From Candidatus Obscuribacterales bacterium (GTDB taxonomy: Bacteria; Cyanobacteriota; Vampirovibrionia; Obscuribacterales; Obscuribacteraceae), in contig JAIETZ010000005.1 in assembly GCA_019744775.1 (NCBI GenBank), forward strand, positions 170,084-234,083: 64,000 nucleotides of DNA, given 5' to 3'. How positions within the stretch are numbered: the stretch's first letter is position 1; the number at the start of each line of letters is the position of its first letter. The notes under the pieces are model-generated. The model ran no database searches. It was not told the origin of the DNA and saw nothing but the letters and a program-made list of their open reading frames with translations. Of the stretch, positions 44,780 to 54,340 are shown piece by piece. The translations under genes were made by a program, and so were the position numbers.

Positions 44780-45820
44780 CTAGCGACGGCGATTTCTATT
44801 GCCGAGGAACGGAATTCCATTTCCAACCGGAAAACGGTTGTAGCCACCGCGATAATAGTTGCCGTAACCGCCATACCCACCGTTCATGTACTGCCTACCC
44901 ATTTGCAGTGCAGTACCTAGTCCCATCGCACCCATCATTAGGACAGCATCTCTAACAGGATGCCCCTTTTGGTCTTTCATTTGTTGGTTTTGCTGCTGCA
45001 ATTGCTCAATTTGTTTTTGTTGAGCAGCAATGACGGCTGACTGATCACCCTGATTGTTTTGACCATAGTTGCCCTGCATAGCGGTCTGCTCCATGCCACC
45101 GTAATTCATCGGTGTGCCTGGCATTGCGCCGCCTATAGAATCGTTGTTTGCCTGTTGGGGCATTTGTTGCTGCTGCGGTTGCTGAACTTCTTGCATCGAA
45201 ATGCCGCCAGAATACACAGCCTTCGGCATTGTTCTAAAACTAGCATAAGGATAAGAACTTACCATTTCAGCCTGGACCGAACCGTCAGAATTCTGTCCGT
45301 GCTTAATCAGGATAGAATCCCTTCTTCTGCCTAATTGACTATTCGCCGGGCACTCGATGTTGAATCTGATGTTGTTTGTACCTGGTTCAACTTCGCCGTA
45401 AATGGCACTAGTATTTCTGTAATCTAAATCAGTCCATAGCGGACGACCACCCTGCCAGCTTATGCGTCCGTGGCGTTGCACCGTGGCATTGAAAATTGAA
45501 TAGGCATCAACACCTGACGGAACCTGCATACCATTGATCCCTATTCCAGCTCTGAGCTCAACATTACCGTAAATAGGAGGCACAGCTAAGCTTGAATTAT
45601 CAGGAGCATGAGCGGGAGCAGGAGCAGAGCCATAATCCATTTGAGGAGTCAGAGCACCGCCCATTGCCGGCTTCGCCATGCGGTTAAGCATTTGCCCAAG
45701 CCCTGGTCGGTTCTGGCACATCATGTTGCTGGCTTGCTGTTGCAGTCCGTTAGTATCGGACTGATAGCCTGAATTCGTATTAGTAATTGCTCTTCCGTCT
45801 GAGCCTTGTAACTCGGTCAT
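44780..45820 (-). CDS. Hypothetical protein, Gln- and Gly/Arg-rich
   Basis: A 346-residue protein of no recognised family. The first 100 residues are disordered. A folded part (about 85-210) contains VPPIYGNVELRAGIGINGMQV and SYPYASFRTMPKAVYSGG. It is followed by a Gln-rich stretch with a short coiled coil (about 265-285, QKQIEQLQQQNQQM), a hydrophobic Gly/Met stretch (DAVLMMGAMGLGTALQMG) and a Gly/Tyr/Arg-rich tail. I use the ATG at 45820, with AGGAG 9 bases upstream; an in-frame start at 45892 is possible. It converges on ppdK. Confidence 0.6.
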   Translation of the reverse strand: MTELQGSDGRAITNTNSGYQSDTNGLQQQASNMMCQNRPGLGQMLNRMAKPAMGGALTPQMDYGSAPAPAHAPDNSSLAVPPIYGNVELRAGIGINGMQVPSGVDAYSIFNATVQRHGRISWQGGRPLWTDLDYRNTSAIYGEVEPGTNNIRFNIECPANSQLGRRRDSILIKHGQNSDGSVQAEMVSSYPYASFRTMPKAVYSGGISMQEVQQPQQQQMPQQANNDSIGGAMPGTPMNYGGMEQTAMQGNYGQNNQGDQSAVIAAQQKQIEQLQQQNQQMKDQKGHPVRDAVLMMGAMGLGTALQMGRQYMNGGYGGYGNYYRGGYNRFPVGNGIPFLGNRNRRR

Positions 45821-45926
45821 TTGTCCCACTCCTGATTGAGATAGTGCCAGTCTAGTACTTACCCCTATGCAGCACAGTGGGGAAATTCCCATTCAGGGGG
45901 AGAAATACGTAGGCGAGGCTCAGGAT

Positions 45927-46703
45927 TTAATCTTTAGAGGGCTGTCGATAGCCTGGAACCAAGTGATTTAGCTTATTAGCTATCAAATAAGCCTTAAATG
46001 AAGCTTTTAAGTCAATTCCATTGAACATATTCTTTGGCGTAAAACCGCTTATGCGCCTTAAGGCACAGACATTTTGAACAAGTTCAGTTGCCTGTCCCTG
46101 TCCATCAAATCGCTTAACCGAAGCAACGCAACGCAGCAGATCTTTTCCATAAGGCGAATAAGTCTGAACAGATTCTGCCTGGTACACCCCCAGGATTTTG
46201 TTTGCCGGCGAACTCAGTTCGAGATTGGTGCTTCGTAGTCTTTGTGTCATTTGCAAGTCACTGAGCTTTATTAGTTCATTGAGATCAATTTGCTGTATTT
46301 GTTTTCCGTAAACCAAATCGACATCGACGACATACGGATAGGCATCATAGTCCCAGATGTCACCCTGACTATCCATCTGCGTGCCCATCGTTTGTTGGTC
46401 AGACTTAAACGGCACGGTAATTTGTGTGGTGTCTGTTAGCCCAGACTTGTAATCATGCCTGTAGTAGTTGGTCAGAGTTTCCACTCGCCACGTGCCGATA
46501 GCCCATTTAGGCACCCTGTACCAGCGAAGTCTTGGCACCATTCTCGATAGTGCTTGTTGATTGAATTCAGCACCGACCTGGAAGCTGCTATTTACAGGCG
46601 GCAACTGGACACTATGTTCAACGCCACCCTGCAGGCGCTGTGCCTGAGCCGAACTTACTGAGGCAATAAGCCAAAGTGCTAATAGCAGTTTCGGCTTTCT
46701 CAT
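45927..46703 (-). CDS. Secreted hypothetical protein
   Basis: A 258-residue protein with a clear signal peptide (KLLLALWLIASVSSAQA, cleavage near residue 21). The mature part has repeated Trp/Arg/Tyr motifs (RLRWYRVPKWAIGTWRVE) and DIWDYDAYPYVVDVD, suggesting a beta-rich fold. I see no catalytic signature. The gene starts 3 bases after the stop of the SDR gene, so the two are probably co-transcribed. Confidence 0.65.
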   Translation of the reverse strand: MRKPKLLLALWLIASVSSAQAQRLQGGVEHSVQLPPVNSSFQVGAEFNQQALSRMVPRLRWYRVPKWAIGTWRVETLTNYYRHDYKSGLTDTTQITVPFKSDQQTMGTQMDSQGDIWDYDAYPYVVDVDLVYGKQIQQIDLNELIKLSDLQMTQRLRSTNLELSSPANKILGVYQAESVQTYSPYGKDLLRCVASVKRFDGQGQATELVQNVCALRRISGFTPKNMFNGIDLKASFKAYLIANKLNHLVPGYRQPSKD

Positions 46704-46706
46704 TGT

Positions 46707-47555
46707 TCACCGTTCAGAAGGAATTCTTTTACCAAGCGCATAGCGAAGGTGCGGAAAGAGCGACGCCAGTCTTTCAACAACTACTCCGGGCATTGTGAGA
46801 ATAAGCTCTCGCGAGCCGCCGGCTGCCAGAGCCGACATAACTTCATTTGCACACTCTTCAGAACTGATGCTCAGCAAGTTGCGCATAAGCCAACCTTCAA
46901 TGTCGTTTTTCTCTGAGATGGTCGTCGGATTTTTTCTTTGCCCGACATTGTTTTTCTCGAAAAATTCTGTTCTCACCCAGCCTGGGCAAACTGTTATCAC
47001 ATCAATGTTTTTCTTTGCCAACTCAGCACCCATGCCCTCAGACATGCCGGTCATAGCAAACTTGGAAGCTGCGTAACAAACGCTTCCCGGAAATGAAACC
47101 TTGCCGGCAACTGAAGAGACATTGACTATTTTGCCGTGCCCTTGTGCCATAAAAACAGGCAGCACCGCATAAGTTGCATAAAGCGCGCCAAAAAAATTGA
47201 CGCCAAACACATACTTCCAATCCTCCGTCGTCAGTTCATCAATTCTTCCTGGTTTAGCCAAGCCGGCGTTGTTTACAAGAATGTCCACTCCACCAAACTT
47301 GTCGATACAGGTGGAAACCAACTCTTTGGACAAGTTTTCATCAGCAATATCGCCAGGCACACCAACTGCCTGCCCGCCTGCAGCTTCCACTAACTTGACG
47401 GTACTTTCAAGAAGTTTCACGCTGCGAGCGTTAAGCACTAACTTCGCTTTGTACTGAGAGGCAAGCTGAGTAGCAAGCGCCTTGCCAATACCTGAAGAAG
47501 CTCCCGTGATAATTACTCTCACGCCTTCTGGAATACCACGACCATTTTTCATCAC
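46707..47555 (-). CDS. Short-chain dehydrogenase/reductase
   Basis: A classical SDR of 282 residues. The cofactor motif TGASSGIG is at 17-24, NNAG at 95-98, the catalytic Ser in NVSSVAG near 148 and YAASK with Tyr161 and Lys165. VCPGWVRTEFF matches the family's PG motif. The first strand is followed by an NARS sequence (Arg after strand 2), suggesting NADP preference. The C-terminal 60 residues extend past the core and may contact membrane or a partner. The substrate is unknown. Confidence 0.9.
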   Translation of the reverse strand: MMKNGRGIPEGVRVIITGASSGIGKALATQLASQYKAKLVLNARSVKLLESTVKLVEAAGGQAVGVPGDIADENLSKELVSTCIDKFGGVDILVNNAGLAKPGRIDELTTEDWKYVFGVNFFGALYATYAVLPVFMAQGHGKIVNVSSVAGKVSFPGSVCYAASKFAMTGMSEGMGAELAKKNIDVITVCPGWVRTEFFEKNNVGQRKNPTTISEKNDIEGWLMRNLLSISSEECANEVMSALAAGGSRELILTMPGVVVERLASLFPHLRYALGKRIPSER

Positions 47556-47596
47556 TAGAACCTCAAAGTTTTTCCTATCTTATCGTCTTGAGAAGC

Positions 47597-48832
47597 CTAA
47601 GTAAGCAACCAAAGCGTTTCGTAACCATAGACTGCCAGCATTTCCGACACCTTGCCATCATAATCAGAGCTTGTCAGAACGTTCTTGAATGATTCAACAA
47701 TATTTGCCTTCGAGTAGGCTTTGCGTCGTTGCTCAATGACTTTCTTTCCGGCGTCGGTCAGCGCAGGCGTCGACCTAATCCAAACACTATCTAAGACGAT
47801 GGAGAGAACAGATAAACAACTAATACTCAAGAGAAGGACATCAAACAATAGAGTCTGCGCCATACCGGCAGTGAATACGAGCAGCACCAATAGATCGACA
47901 CAGACCAAGAGCAAAATAAACATCGCGATTAAGGCAATCAAAAGCGTGCGTATGATGAAGCTCAGGATTCGACAAAAACGAACAGCCAAGTTAGAGTGCG
48001 ATATGTGATCAAGAACACTTGTTACTTCATTGTAGAGTGGCAACATTGTCGAAATCGACATGACTAACTTGAAACACACGGCATTAACAACGGCTGCAAT
48101 AAGAACAATCACAAAAGCATTGAGATTGGGAACAAGACGCCAGGCAACATTAATAATCACGGCAAATCCAATTGCTGCAATTATCAGCAACCAGGCAGAA
48201 AGCGCTTCTTGTTTATTCTTATTGAGAATAAGACCGCTAGTTGTAAGCGAAGAAGTAATCTCTGATGAAATAAGTTCCTTGTATGGGGCACTCAGCACAT
48301 CAGCTGCAAATCTGCCCAATGCAGCCGGAGAAAAGTAAGCTTTTAAATGACGGGGATCCTTCAAAATCTGCTGCACGACCTGGCGAACTTGAGTCGTCAA
48401 AACCTTGTACGACCCGGACAATTTGGTAAGGATTACTAGGGGATTTGAGGATTTTGGCAAGGGATTAACTTTGTCGACATGCTGTTTTGCTTTATCTCTC
48501 AAAAACTCCTTTGTCTTCTTCCAGAGTTCTTTCTCATAGGGAAGTAAAAGATCGCCATCACTGTCGCCAACTTTGAGTGCGCGGTGAAACAGATCAAATC
48601 CCAGAACAACCATTGTATGAGTCATATCACCATCACGTGCGAGAAAAGCCATTTCAGCAGGTGCCAATTTAACTTGCGATTTCGCCTCAGTGCGGCAATA
48701 TAGTCGTTTAATCAGGTAACTAATAAATGTCAGTACCAGTGGCAAGGCCAATAGCAGCACCATAGCGTAGCGACTAGATTCAGATAAATGGTTCACAATC
48801 TCATATTTGGTTAGGGAGACTACCTTTTCCAA
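47597..48832 (-). CDS. Multi-pass membrane hypothetical protein
   Basis: A 411-residue protein with a first membrane helix at about 22-43 and several more in the second half (about 210-345). Between them, LAPAEMAFLARDGDMTHTMVVLGFDLFHRALKVGD looks like a cytoplasmic helical domain with the sequence style seen in TIGR04222-type membrane proteins. A final cytoplasmic helix region ends the protein. No known function. It is divergent from the FecR operon. Confidence 0.6.
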   Translation of the reverse strand: MEKVVSLTKYEIVNHLSESSRYAMVLLLALPLVLTFISYLIKRLYCRTEAKSQVKLAPAEMAFLARDGDMTHTMVVLGFDLFHRALKVGDSDGDLLLPYEKELWKKTKEFLRDKAKQHVDKVNPLPKSSNPLVILTKLSGSYKVLTTQVRQVVQQILKDPRHLKAYFSPAALGRFAADVLSAPYKELISSEITSSLTTSGLILNKNKQEALSAWLLIIAAIGFAVIINVAWRLVPNLNAFVIVLIAAVVNAVCFKLVMSISTMLPLYNEVTSVLDHISHSNLAVRFCRILSFIIRTLLIALIAMFILLLVCVDLLVLLVFTAGMAQTLLFDVLLLSISCLSVLSIVLDSVWIRSTPALTDAGKKVIEQRRKAYSKANIVESFKNVLTSSDYDGKVSEMLAVYGYETLWLLT

Positions 48833-48960
48833 TTGCCGTGTTGGAAAGCAATTGGTTAGTATTAAATCAGTGCAGTGTACCTTTCTGGAGCTATTTTACG
48901 GGTTTTCTAGACCTAATTTAAGCACTTTTTGATTGCTACAAAGGGCGTAGCCACGGGCAT

Positions 48961-48975
48961 ATAACTAATAGTTAT
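48961..48975. promoter_or_regulatory. Inverted repeat upstream of the FecR operon
   Basis: ATAACTA and TAGTTAT are perfect inverted arms around one base, 35 bases before the GTG start at 49011. It is a possible operator or part of the promoter region. No clear -35/-10 pair could be fixed. Confidence 0.3.
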
Positions 48976-49010
48976 TACGGGTCTGAGTTGGCTGCGTTTA
49001 GGAGGCGAAG

Positions 49011-50810
49011 GTGGCAACTGGTCCGAAATTTCTAGCGTTAATATTAAGTCTGGTTGTTTCCTGTCCCTGGGCAGGGGCAGCCACGCCGGCGTCCTCGTCT
49101 GCCATATCGGCAAAAGTGGCGGAAACGCATGGTACCGTATTTAAACGCGGTTTCGTAGACTGGGAAAAGGATGAATGGGCAGATCCTGAACCTGCTCGAC
49201 CAGGCGATAACCTGGACGAAGGCATGCAGGTCGGCACAGGGGACAAATCCTGGGCTGAAGTAACCTGGCCAAACGTAACAACTAGAGCCTGGGCAAATAG
49301 TGTATTTGCAATTGCTCCCAATCAGCGCCTCGTCTATTTATTAGGCGGACAAATGCTATTCAATTTGGATAAGCACCGCAAAGACAAAAAGGACTTCTTC
49401 GTCTGGACAAAAGTCTTGCAAGCACGCATTCGCGGTACAACAGTCATGGTGCAAGCCACACATGACGTTTCAAGAATCACCGTTCTTGAAGGCGTAGTCG
49501 AAGTAATGAATCGTCTCGACAAAAGTGTCATTAGACTAAATCCAGGAGCGGTATATGAAGTACGTACACCTGGAAGCAATCCATTGCCTCCTATTAGTCA
49601 GGCACAACCGACAGCAACACCTGCAGCTACTAACCCGGCAGAGGACATTGTGGAAACAACAGACGAGACAGCAAATGAACAAATACCAATAAAGCTCACA
49701 GACAAGCCGACAGGACGACTGGCGGAAATAGCCAACAATTTAAAAGATGCCGTATTTCATGACGGTATTGAGGCAATTGAAAACGCTTCATACGACGGCG
49801 GAGTGAAAGTAAAACCCAAACTTCTTTTAGCTGATTTGCATGAAATGACTGCGCCCGGTCAGGCGCCTATCATGGTATTTTCGGATGCTAAGGCAGAAAC
49901 AAGGCTTTATCCGGCCGACGCAAAAGGACTATTGCTGCATCCTCTCGTGCAGGGATTTAACTTCAAGTTGCCGAGTTTAGCCCTGGTGCAAAACTCACTC
50001 AATAACCTGCCGCCGCTTTTGCCACCACCGAATCCAAATATCACTTCCAATCTTCCAATACTGACAAATCCCCTGGTCACGCCTAGCGACACAATAACTG
50101 GAGTTGTAGACGCAGCCAATATTCAGGTAGCACAACCAACAGTCCAAACTGCCAGTATTCTGAAAGTACCAATGGCTGATCAATATTTGGTTGGTCCCTT
50201 AGTCGGCTATGCCTTACCGCTACCTCCTCAAGCTTTTACCGGCTACTTGCCGGCAGGTGTTTTGACTGGCGCTGTTGAGACCCTTACAGGAAATATCTCA
50301 TCAACCAATTTGCGAGGTCAAACACCAACGAATCCAATGCCGCAAGGCACATTCGTGCCGCCAACGACCGCCAATATTCCACAGATGACAAACTTCATTC
50401 CGCCAACGACCAATCTTCCGCAAACAACTAACTTTATCCCACCAACAACGGCACCTCTCCCCCAGGTGACCAACTTTGTTCCACCAACAACCGCACCACT
50501 ACCGCAACTAACCAATTTTGTACCGCCTACTACTTCAGTACCTCAAGTAACTAATTTTGTGCCACCGACTACAGCGATGCCACAGATGACTAATTTCGTG
50601 CCACCAACGGCAACTATGCCAACCATGACCATGCCTGTAGTAAACACGTTCATTCCACCAACTACGACCATGCCTGTCGTGAACTCGTTTATTCCGCCAT
50701 CAACAGTAAATACGACAGCGACCATGGGCAGTCCTATCAATATAAATACAACCGCCCCAATGACTGGCGGCAACTTTACTATCCAAAGCGGCTTGACTCT
50801 TCCAAAATAA
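49011..50810 (+). CDS. FecR-domain secreted protein with Pro/Thr repeats
   Basis: A 599-residue exported protein starting at GTG with GGAGG 5 bases upstream. A signal peptide (about 1-23) is followed by a FecR domain (about 35-180): AEVTWPNVTTRAWANSVF, QMLFNLDKH, and ARIRGTTVMVQATHDVSRITVLEGVVEVMNR, ending in LNPGAVYEVRT. The rest is low-complexity, and the C-terminus has eight or nine tandem repeats of the type PPTTxxPQxTNFV (about 450-565), which look like a stalk or wall-spanning region. FecR domains sense or scaffold at the envelope and often accompany CHASE2 sensors, as here, where the CHASE2 histidine kinase follows 31 bases downstream. Confidence 0.85.
   Translation: MATGPKFLALILSLVVSCPWAGAATPASSSAISAKVAETHGTVFKRGFVDWEKDEWADPEPARPGDNLDEGMQVGTGDKSWAEVTWPNVTTRAWANSVFAIAPNQRLVYLLGGQMLFNLDKHRKDKKDFFVWTKVLQARIRGTTVMVQATHDVSRITVLEGVVEVMNRLDKSVIRLNPGAVYEVRTPGSNPLPPISQAQPTATPAATNPAEDIVETTDETANEQIPIKLTDKPTGRLAEIANNLKDAVFHDGIEAIENASYDGGVKVKPKLLLADLHEMTAPGQAPIMVFSDAKAETRLYPADAKGLLLHPLVQGFNFKLPSLALVQNSLNNLPPLLPPPNPNITSNLPILTNPLVTPSDTITGVVDAANIQVAQPTVQTASILKVPMADQYLVGPLVGYALPLPPQAFTGYLPAGVLTGAVETLTGNISSTNLRGQTPTNPMPQGTFVPPTTANIPQMTNFIPPTTNLPQTTNFIPPTTAPLPQVTNFVPPTTAPLPQLTNFVPPTTSVPQVTNFVPPTTAMPQMTNFVPPTATMPTMTMPVVNTFIPPTTTMPVVNSFIPPSTVNTTATMGSPININTTAPMTGGNFTIQSGLTLPK
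50358..50704 (+). repeat. Tandem coding repeat, about 40 bases per unit
   Basis: Eight to nine imperfect units encode PPTT followed by PQ(V/M)TNF(V/I). Units are mostly 39-42 bases long. Such tracts can change in number by slippage or recombination, altering the length of the stalk of the FecR protein. Confidence 0.75.
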
Positions 50811-50841
50811 ATGCTTCAAAGGTGCATTGACTGGCTAAACG

Positions 50842-53091
50842 GTGCGGCAAAAAAATACTACACAACGTAATTATTATTTCGGTCTGTTGATTACTTTTAC
50901 AGCAGCCTCATTTTTGTTTGGGTCTTTTCTTGAATTAACACGCCTAACGTGGCGACAGGAATTACAGTCAATAAATAGGCATTTTGAACAAAGACCCTTT
51001 CTCAAATGGTCCAAAGAAAGTTTGTCACGACTCAATTGGAACTCACTGTGGGATTATCATGAGAAGCATGAGATTCCACGAAAATGGTGGGCGTGGGACT
51101 ACACATTAAGCTGGCTAATTGAACCAAATCATCCGCCCGTAATGCACAAAATTGTCTTGTTCAATCACTTGGTTGAAGATGAACCACCACTTGATGCAGT
51201 GCAACAGTTTCCATGGATGAAACCGCTTCTCAGATATCCACTGACACGTGGAACCGTCGCCGATATTATTGACTATCTAAGCAAGTCAGGCGCTAAGCTA
51301 ATTATTCTAGACAACGATTTCCCTCAGTTCAGCCCCGACGACAAAAAGCTGGCTGAGGCTATTCATAACTGCTCAACCGGAAAACACGGACCTCCAGTGC
51401 CTGTGCTTATGGCTCACACGATTAACAGAACCAGCAGTTCACGTGGAATGCTGGAAGAACACACAAGACCTGGAGGAATACTTGAAGAATTAGCCAAGCT
51501 TGAGCACGTGAGCATTGAGGACGTTGAGAAGAAATACACTGGTACAACCGGGATCACACCTGACGAAGATCAGGTAATACGCCGTTTAGACGTTCGTCAA
51601 AGTAACAAACACGAATCAATCGTATTGAAAGCTTTACAAAAAATTGGAGAGACAGTTCCAAACAATCTCCCGGATCCATTAGACATTGACTTTGCATCAC
51701 CACCCAATTCAGATCTTTATCCGGTGCGTCCCCAAACTTATTTGCTGGACCCCGAAAAGCGCAAACAAATGGTGTCTCCAGATCACACTTATCGCGATGT
51801 GACGCTAAAAGGAGCAATTGTTTTCATGGGCGATAGCGTCACCGACGTTTACAGCACTCCCCTAACCAATTCCGGTCTCAGTGAAATGAGCGGATCGGAA
51901 ATCTTAGTTCATTCACTGGAAACAATTGCTCGCCGAAGCTGGTTTACTCGATTAGACTACGTTGCCGGAGCAGTTTACTATCTACTTAGCGTATCTTTTG
52001 GTGGGGCACTTTTGTGGATCTATTGGAAATCCCGTCAACGAACTTCAGATAAGTACTTTAGTAATTTAGCTGTATCGCGAACGCTTCGGCTAATGGCCGA
52101 TTTGGCGTTCATTCTCTTCATCGTCTTTTGTTCCTATTTACTTGCCTGCCTGTTATTTGTCTATGGACACTTGATTGTTCCTGTATTTGTTCCGACGGTA
52201 TCACTCGGCTTTGGCGCAGTTGCTGCCCTTATGTGGGAGAGGGAACGTGAAAGAGAGGACGCTTTTCACACTAGAGTGCAAGCAACCGAAGACAAGCTCG
52301 AATTGGCCAAGCAGAAATATGAAGCCGATTTGAAACGGCAAGAAGCAGAAGCTCAATCAAGGGAAATCTTGATGGATAGACAAAGGCGAAAGGAATTTGT
52401 ACGCAGGATAAATCACGATTTAAATGCGCCTGTCAGCGTTCTCAATTGGACTCTGTCGGAATTACAAGAAGACGGAACCGAAACAAAAAATGCTCCGGAG
52501 AAAATTGCCAGACTGGTCAAGAATTCGGACAAACTTTGTGAACTTATTGATCAATTAGTACAGTCCTATGACTACGAAACGCCTCTTGAATCAAATGACA
52601 TGCAAGTATGCAATTTGGCCGACACCGTCGCTGACACACTTGATCTGCAGACACCCTTAGCCAATTTGCAAGGTTCAAAATTGGAATGGACACTCCCACA
52701 AGACAAGTTATTGGTCAAAGCAAATAAGTTAGAGCTGACTCGCATCATCGACAATATTGTGCGCAACGCGCTCAAACACAATCCGCCTAGAACAAACGTC
52801 AATGTGCAAATGGATTCTCTTCACGGCAAGCATCACGTCATAGTGGCAGATAACGGAAAGGGTATCGACAAAGAACATCTTTCGCATATATTTGAAGCCG
52901 GTTACCGGGTCAATCCGGAGAAGAAGGATGGACAAGGGCTTGGTCTTGATATCGTGAAAACGTTGATTGAAAAGATAGGCGGAACCATAACGGTGGAAAG
53001 TATTGTAGGGAAAGGCACGTCTTTTACAATTACAATGCCGGCTCTCGAGGAAACAACGTCCGACGGCAATAATGGGGTCAACAATGACTAG
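50842..53091 (+). CDS. CHASE2-domain sensor histidine kinase
   Basis: A 749-residue membrane sensor. After one N-terminal helix (about 13-34) a large extracytoplasmic CHASE2 domain extends to about 370, with DYLSKSGAKLIILDNDFP, VTLKGAIVFMGDSVTDVYSTP and MSGSEILVHSLET as its marks. Three membrane helices follow (about 373-394, 418-442, 445-465), then a charged coiled coil. HisKA has the H-box RRINHDLNAPVSVL with His525, and the HATPase domain has NIVRNALKHN, VADNGKGID and GQGLGLDIVK. It starts at GTG, 31 bases after the FecR gene, and overlaps the response regulator gene. Its cue is probably an envelope signal. Confidence 0.92.
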   Translation: MRQKNTTQRNYYFGLLITFTAASFLFGSFLELTRLTWRQELQSINRHFEQRPFLKWSKESLSRLNWNSLWDYHEKHEIPRKWWAWDYTLSWLIEPNHPPVMHKIVLFNHLVEDEPPLDAVQQFPWMKPLLRYPLTRGTVADIIDYLSKSGAKLIILDNDFPQFSPDDKKLAEAIHNCSTGKHGPPVPVLMAHTINRTSSSRGMLEEHTRPGGILEELAKLEHVSIEDVEKKYTGTTGITPDEDQVIRRLDVRQSNKHESIVLKALQKIGETVPNNLPDPLDIDFASPPNSDLYPVRPQTYLLDPEKRKQMVSPDHTYRDVTLKGAIVFMGDSVTDVYSTPLTNSGLSEMSGSEILVHSLETIARRSWFTRLDYVAGAVYYLLSVSFGGALLWIYWKSRQRTSDKYFSNLAVSRTLRLMADLAFILFIVFCSYLLACLLFVYGHLIVPVFVPTVSLGFGAVAALMWEREREREDAFHTRVQATEDKLELAKQKYEADLKRQEAEAQSREILMDRQRRKEFVRRINHDLNAPVSVLNWTLSELQEDGTETKNAPEKIARLVKNSDKLCELIDQLVQSYDYETPLESNDMQVCNLADTVADTLDLQTPLANLQGSKLEWTLPQDKLLVKANKLELTRIIDNIVRNALKHNPPRTNVNVQMDSLHGKHHVIVADNGKGIDKEHLSHIFEAGYRVNPEKKDGQGLGLDIVKTLIEKIGGTITVESIVGKGTSFTITMPALEETTSDGNNGVNND

Positions 53092-53779
53092 AATTTTGAT
53101 TGTTGAAGATGACGAAGACTTTGCCTTGATCTTGCGACGTGCAATCGAGCAGGATCCAGATCTGGAAGTTGTTGATTTAATTAGCTCCTACGAAGAAGCA
53201 ATCGATTACATCAAATCACCTAAGTTAGCCCAGTGCGATTGTGTGTTGCTTGATCTGCAATTACCGAAATCGCCTGGCGATAGAACTGTAAATTCACTTG
53301 CCGGCATTCAAATACTCGAGCAATTACGACACGTCTACAATTTCTATAAGACTGTAATTGTTTTGACTAACTCCAAAGCAGCAGCAGACGGAGAGCGCGC
53401 CTTAGCAGCCGGTTGCGACGGATACTTGTGCAAGCGAGCAAGAATTGCCGATGTGCCATCAATGTTGTCTGAATTGAAGATGGCAATTCGCGGCGATGTG
53501 ATTATCGTTGCAGCGCAAATGCGTCATGTGTTTTTACGAGACGACATTTCAGCAAAAGAAGCGCGCATGCTGGACTTATTAGCCTTAGGCAAAAGCTGGA
53601 CTGAAATTGCTCAAGAATTAGGCTACAAGACATCTAAAGCTGCGGCAAATATTGGTGATCGAGTCTTCGACAAACTTCTGTCTCCTCAAGACTTGTCTTC
53701 AGTTGCCGCTGAAGGCGGCAAGAAACGCCTTAAGGCGGTCGAAATTTGGCAGTCGCGTAAGGCCAGTTCTGCAAAATAG
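53084..53779 (+). CDS. Response regulator with C-terminal HTH
   Basis: A 231-residue regulator. The receiver domain (about 1-130) starts with ILIVEDDEDF, has the phosphorylated Asp57 in CVLLDLQLP and the conserved Thr/Ser in VIVLTNSKAA; KRA near position 120 occupies the usual Lys site. The C-terminal part (about 150-215) has ISAKEARMLDLLALGKSWTEIAQELGYKTSKAAANIGDRVFDKL, which looks like a LuxR-type helix-turn-helix with unusual wording. I use the ATG at 53084, with GGGG 6 bases before; an ATG at 53072 is possible. The start overlaps the kinase gene, so it is the cognate partner. Confidence 0.88.
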   Translation: MTRILIVEDDEDFALILRRAIEQDPDLEVVDLISSYEEAIDYIKSPKLAQCDCVLLDLQLPKSPGDRTVNSLAGIQILEQLRHVYNFYKTVIVLTNSKAAADGERALAAGCDGYLCKRARIADVPSMLSELKMAIRGDVIIVAAQMRHVFLRDDISAKEARMLDLLALGKSWTEIAQELGYKTSKAAANIGDRVFDKLLSPQDLSSVAAEGGKKRLKAVEIWQSRKASSAK

Positions 53780-54001
53780 AAATATCGATCAAATATGCAT
53801 GGCAACTGAATTATGCTGACATCCGGCAATCTCTTTACTTTTCGGAAAAGTGTCTTAGAATGTTAAGAAATTCTTGAGGTCGCACATTCTAGAAAGGAGC
53901 AATATAGTTAAGAGCAAGGTTAAACCTTGCTTATTCATTGTTCAATTTTTGACGATAGCTTTTACACTAATGACAACTTTATGGTGGTTGGAGTAAAGGC
54001 C
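53780..54001. other. Spacer with a strong hairpin
   Basis: This 222-base spacer lies between the response regulator and the small secreted protein. It includes an AAAGGAG sequence (about 53894) with no start codon at a usable distance, and a tight hairpin at 53913-53931. It probably holds the promoter and leader of the next gene. Confidence 0.4.
53913..53931 (+). terminator. Hairpin AGCAAGGT-TAA-ACCTTGCT
   Basis: A perfect 8-pair stem with a 3-base loop, followed by an A/T-rich stretch with a run of five T about 18 bases later. It may terminate the upstream operon, or act as a 5' leader hairpin of the gene at 54002. The T-run is not directly adjacent, so termination is uncertain. Confidence 0.4.
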
Positions 54002-54295
54002 ATGCGCAAGCAAGTCAAGTTGAAGCTATTTGCCGCAGTTAGCTTAGGATTCGTCCTAGCGCTCGGGGTGATGTCCGCAGGACATGCAGGACAAAATCCT
54101 ACTGTATACAACAATCTGATGCGTTCCAGAGACGCTCTATTGAATCAACGGGCCTACTTGCAAAAAGCTCTCGATGGATTAAGCTCACAATTGAATGACC
54201 TCAATGACAAAATTGGCCGCTTGCGAGATTACTTGGATCAAAACGATCAAGCACTGCGGGATGTAGACAGAGCACTGAGACAAGCCGGCTATTAG
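54002..54295 (+). CDS. Small secreted coiled-coil protein
   Basis: A 97-residue protein with a signal peptide (about 1-29, ending AGHAG) and a mature part that is one long amphipathic helix: LMRSRDALLNQRAYLQ, then LSSQLNDLNDKIGRLRDYLDQNDQALRDVDRAL. The ATG at 54002 has GGAG 8 bases upstream; earlier in-frame starts (53927, 53981) would put polar residues before the signal. Probably periplasmic or envelope-bound. Function unknown. Confidence 0.7.
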   Translation: MRKQVKLKLFAAVSLGFVLALGVMSAGHAGQNPTVYNNLMRSRDALLNQRAYLQKALDGLSSQLNDLNDKIGRLRDYLDQNDQALRDVDRALRQAGY

Positions 54296-54340
54296 GAAAT
54301 ATCAGCGCACTGCAAGAGGATGGAGGTTGAAGGCGAGAAG

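Noticed and set aside
44980..45060. Gln-rich tract as a DNA microsatellite
   Set aside because: The codons are mixed (CAA/CAG and others) and the tract is short. It is ordinary low-complexity protein sequence.
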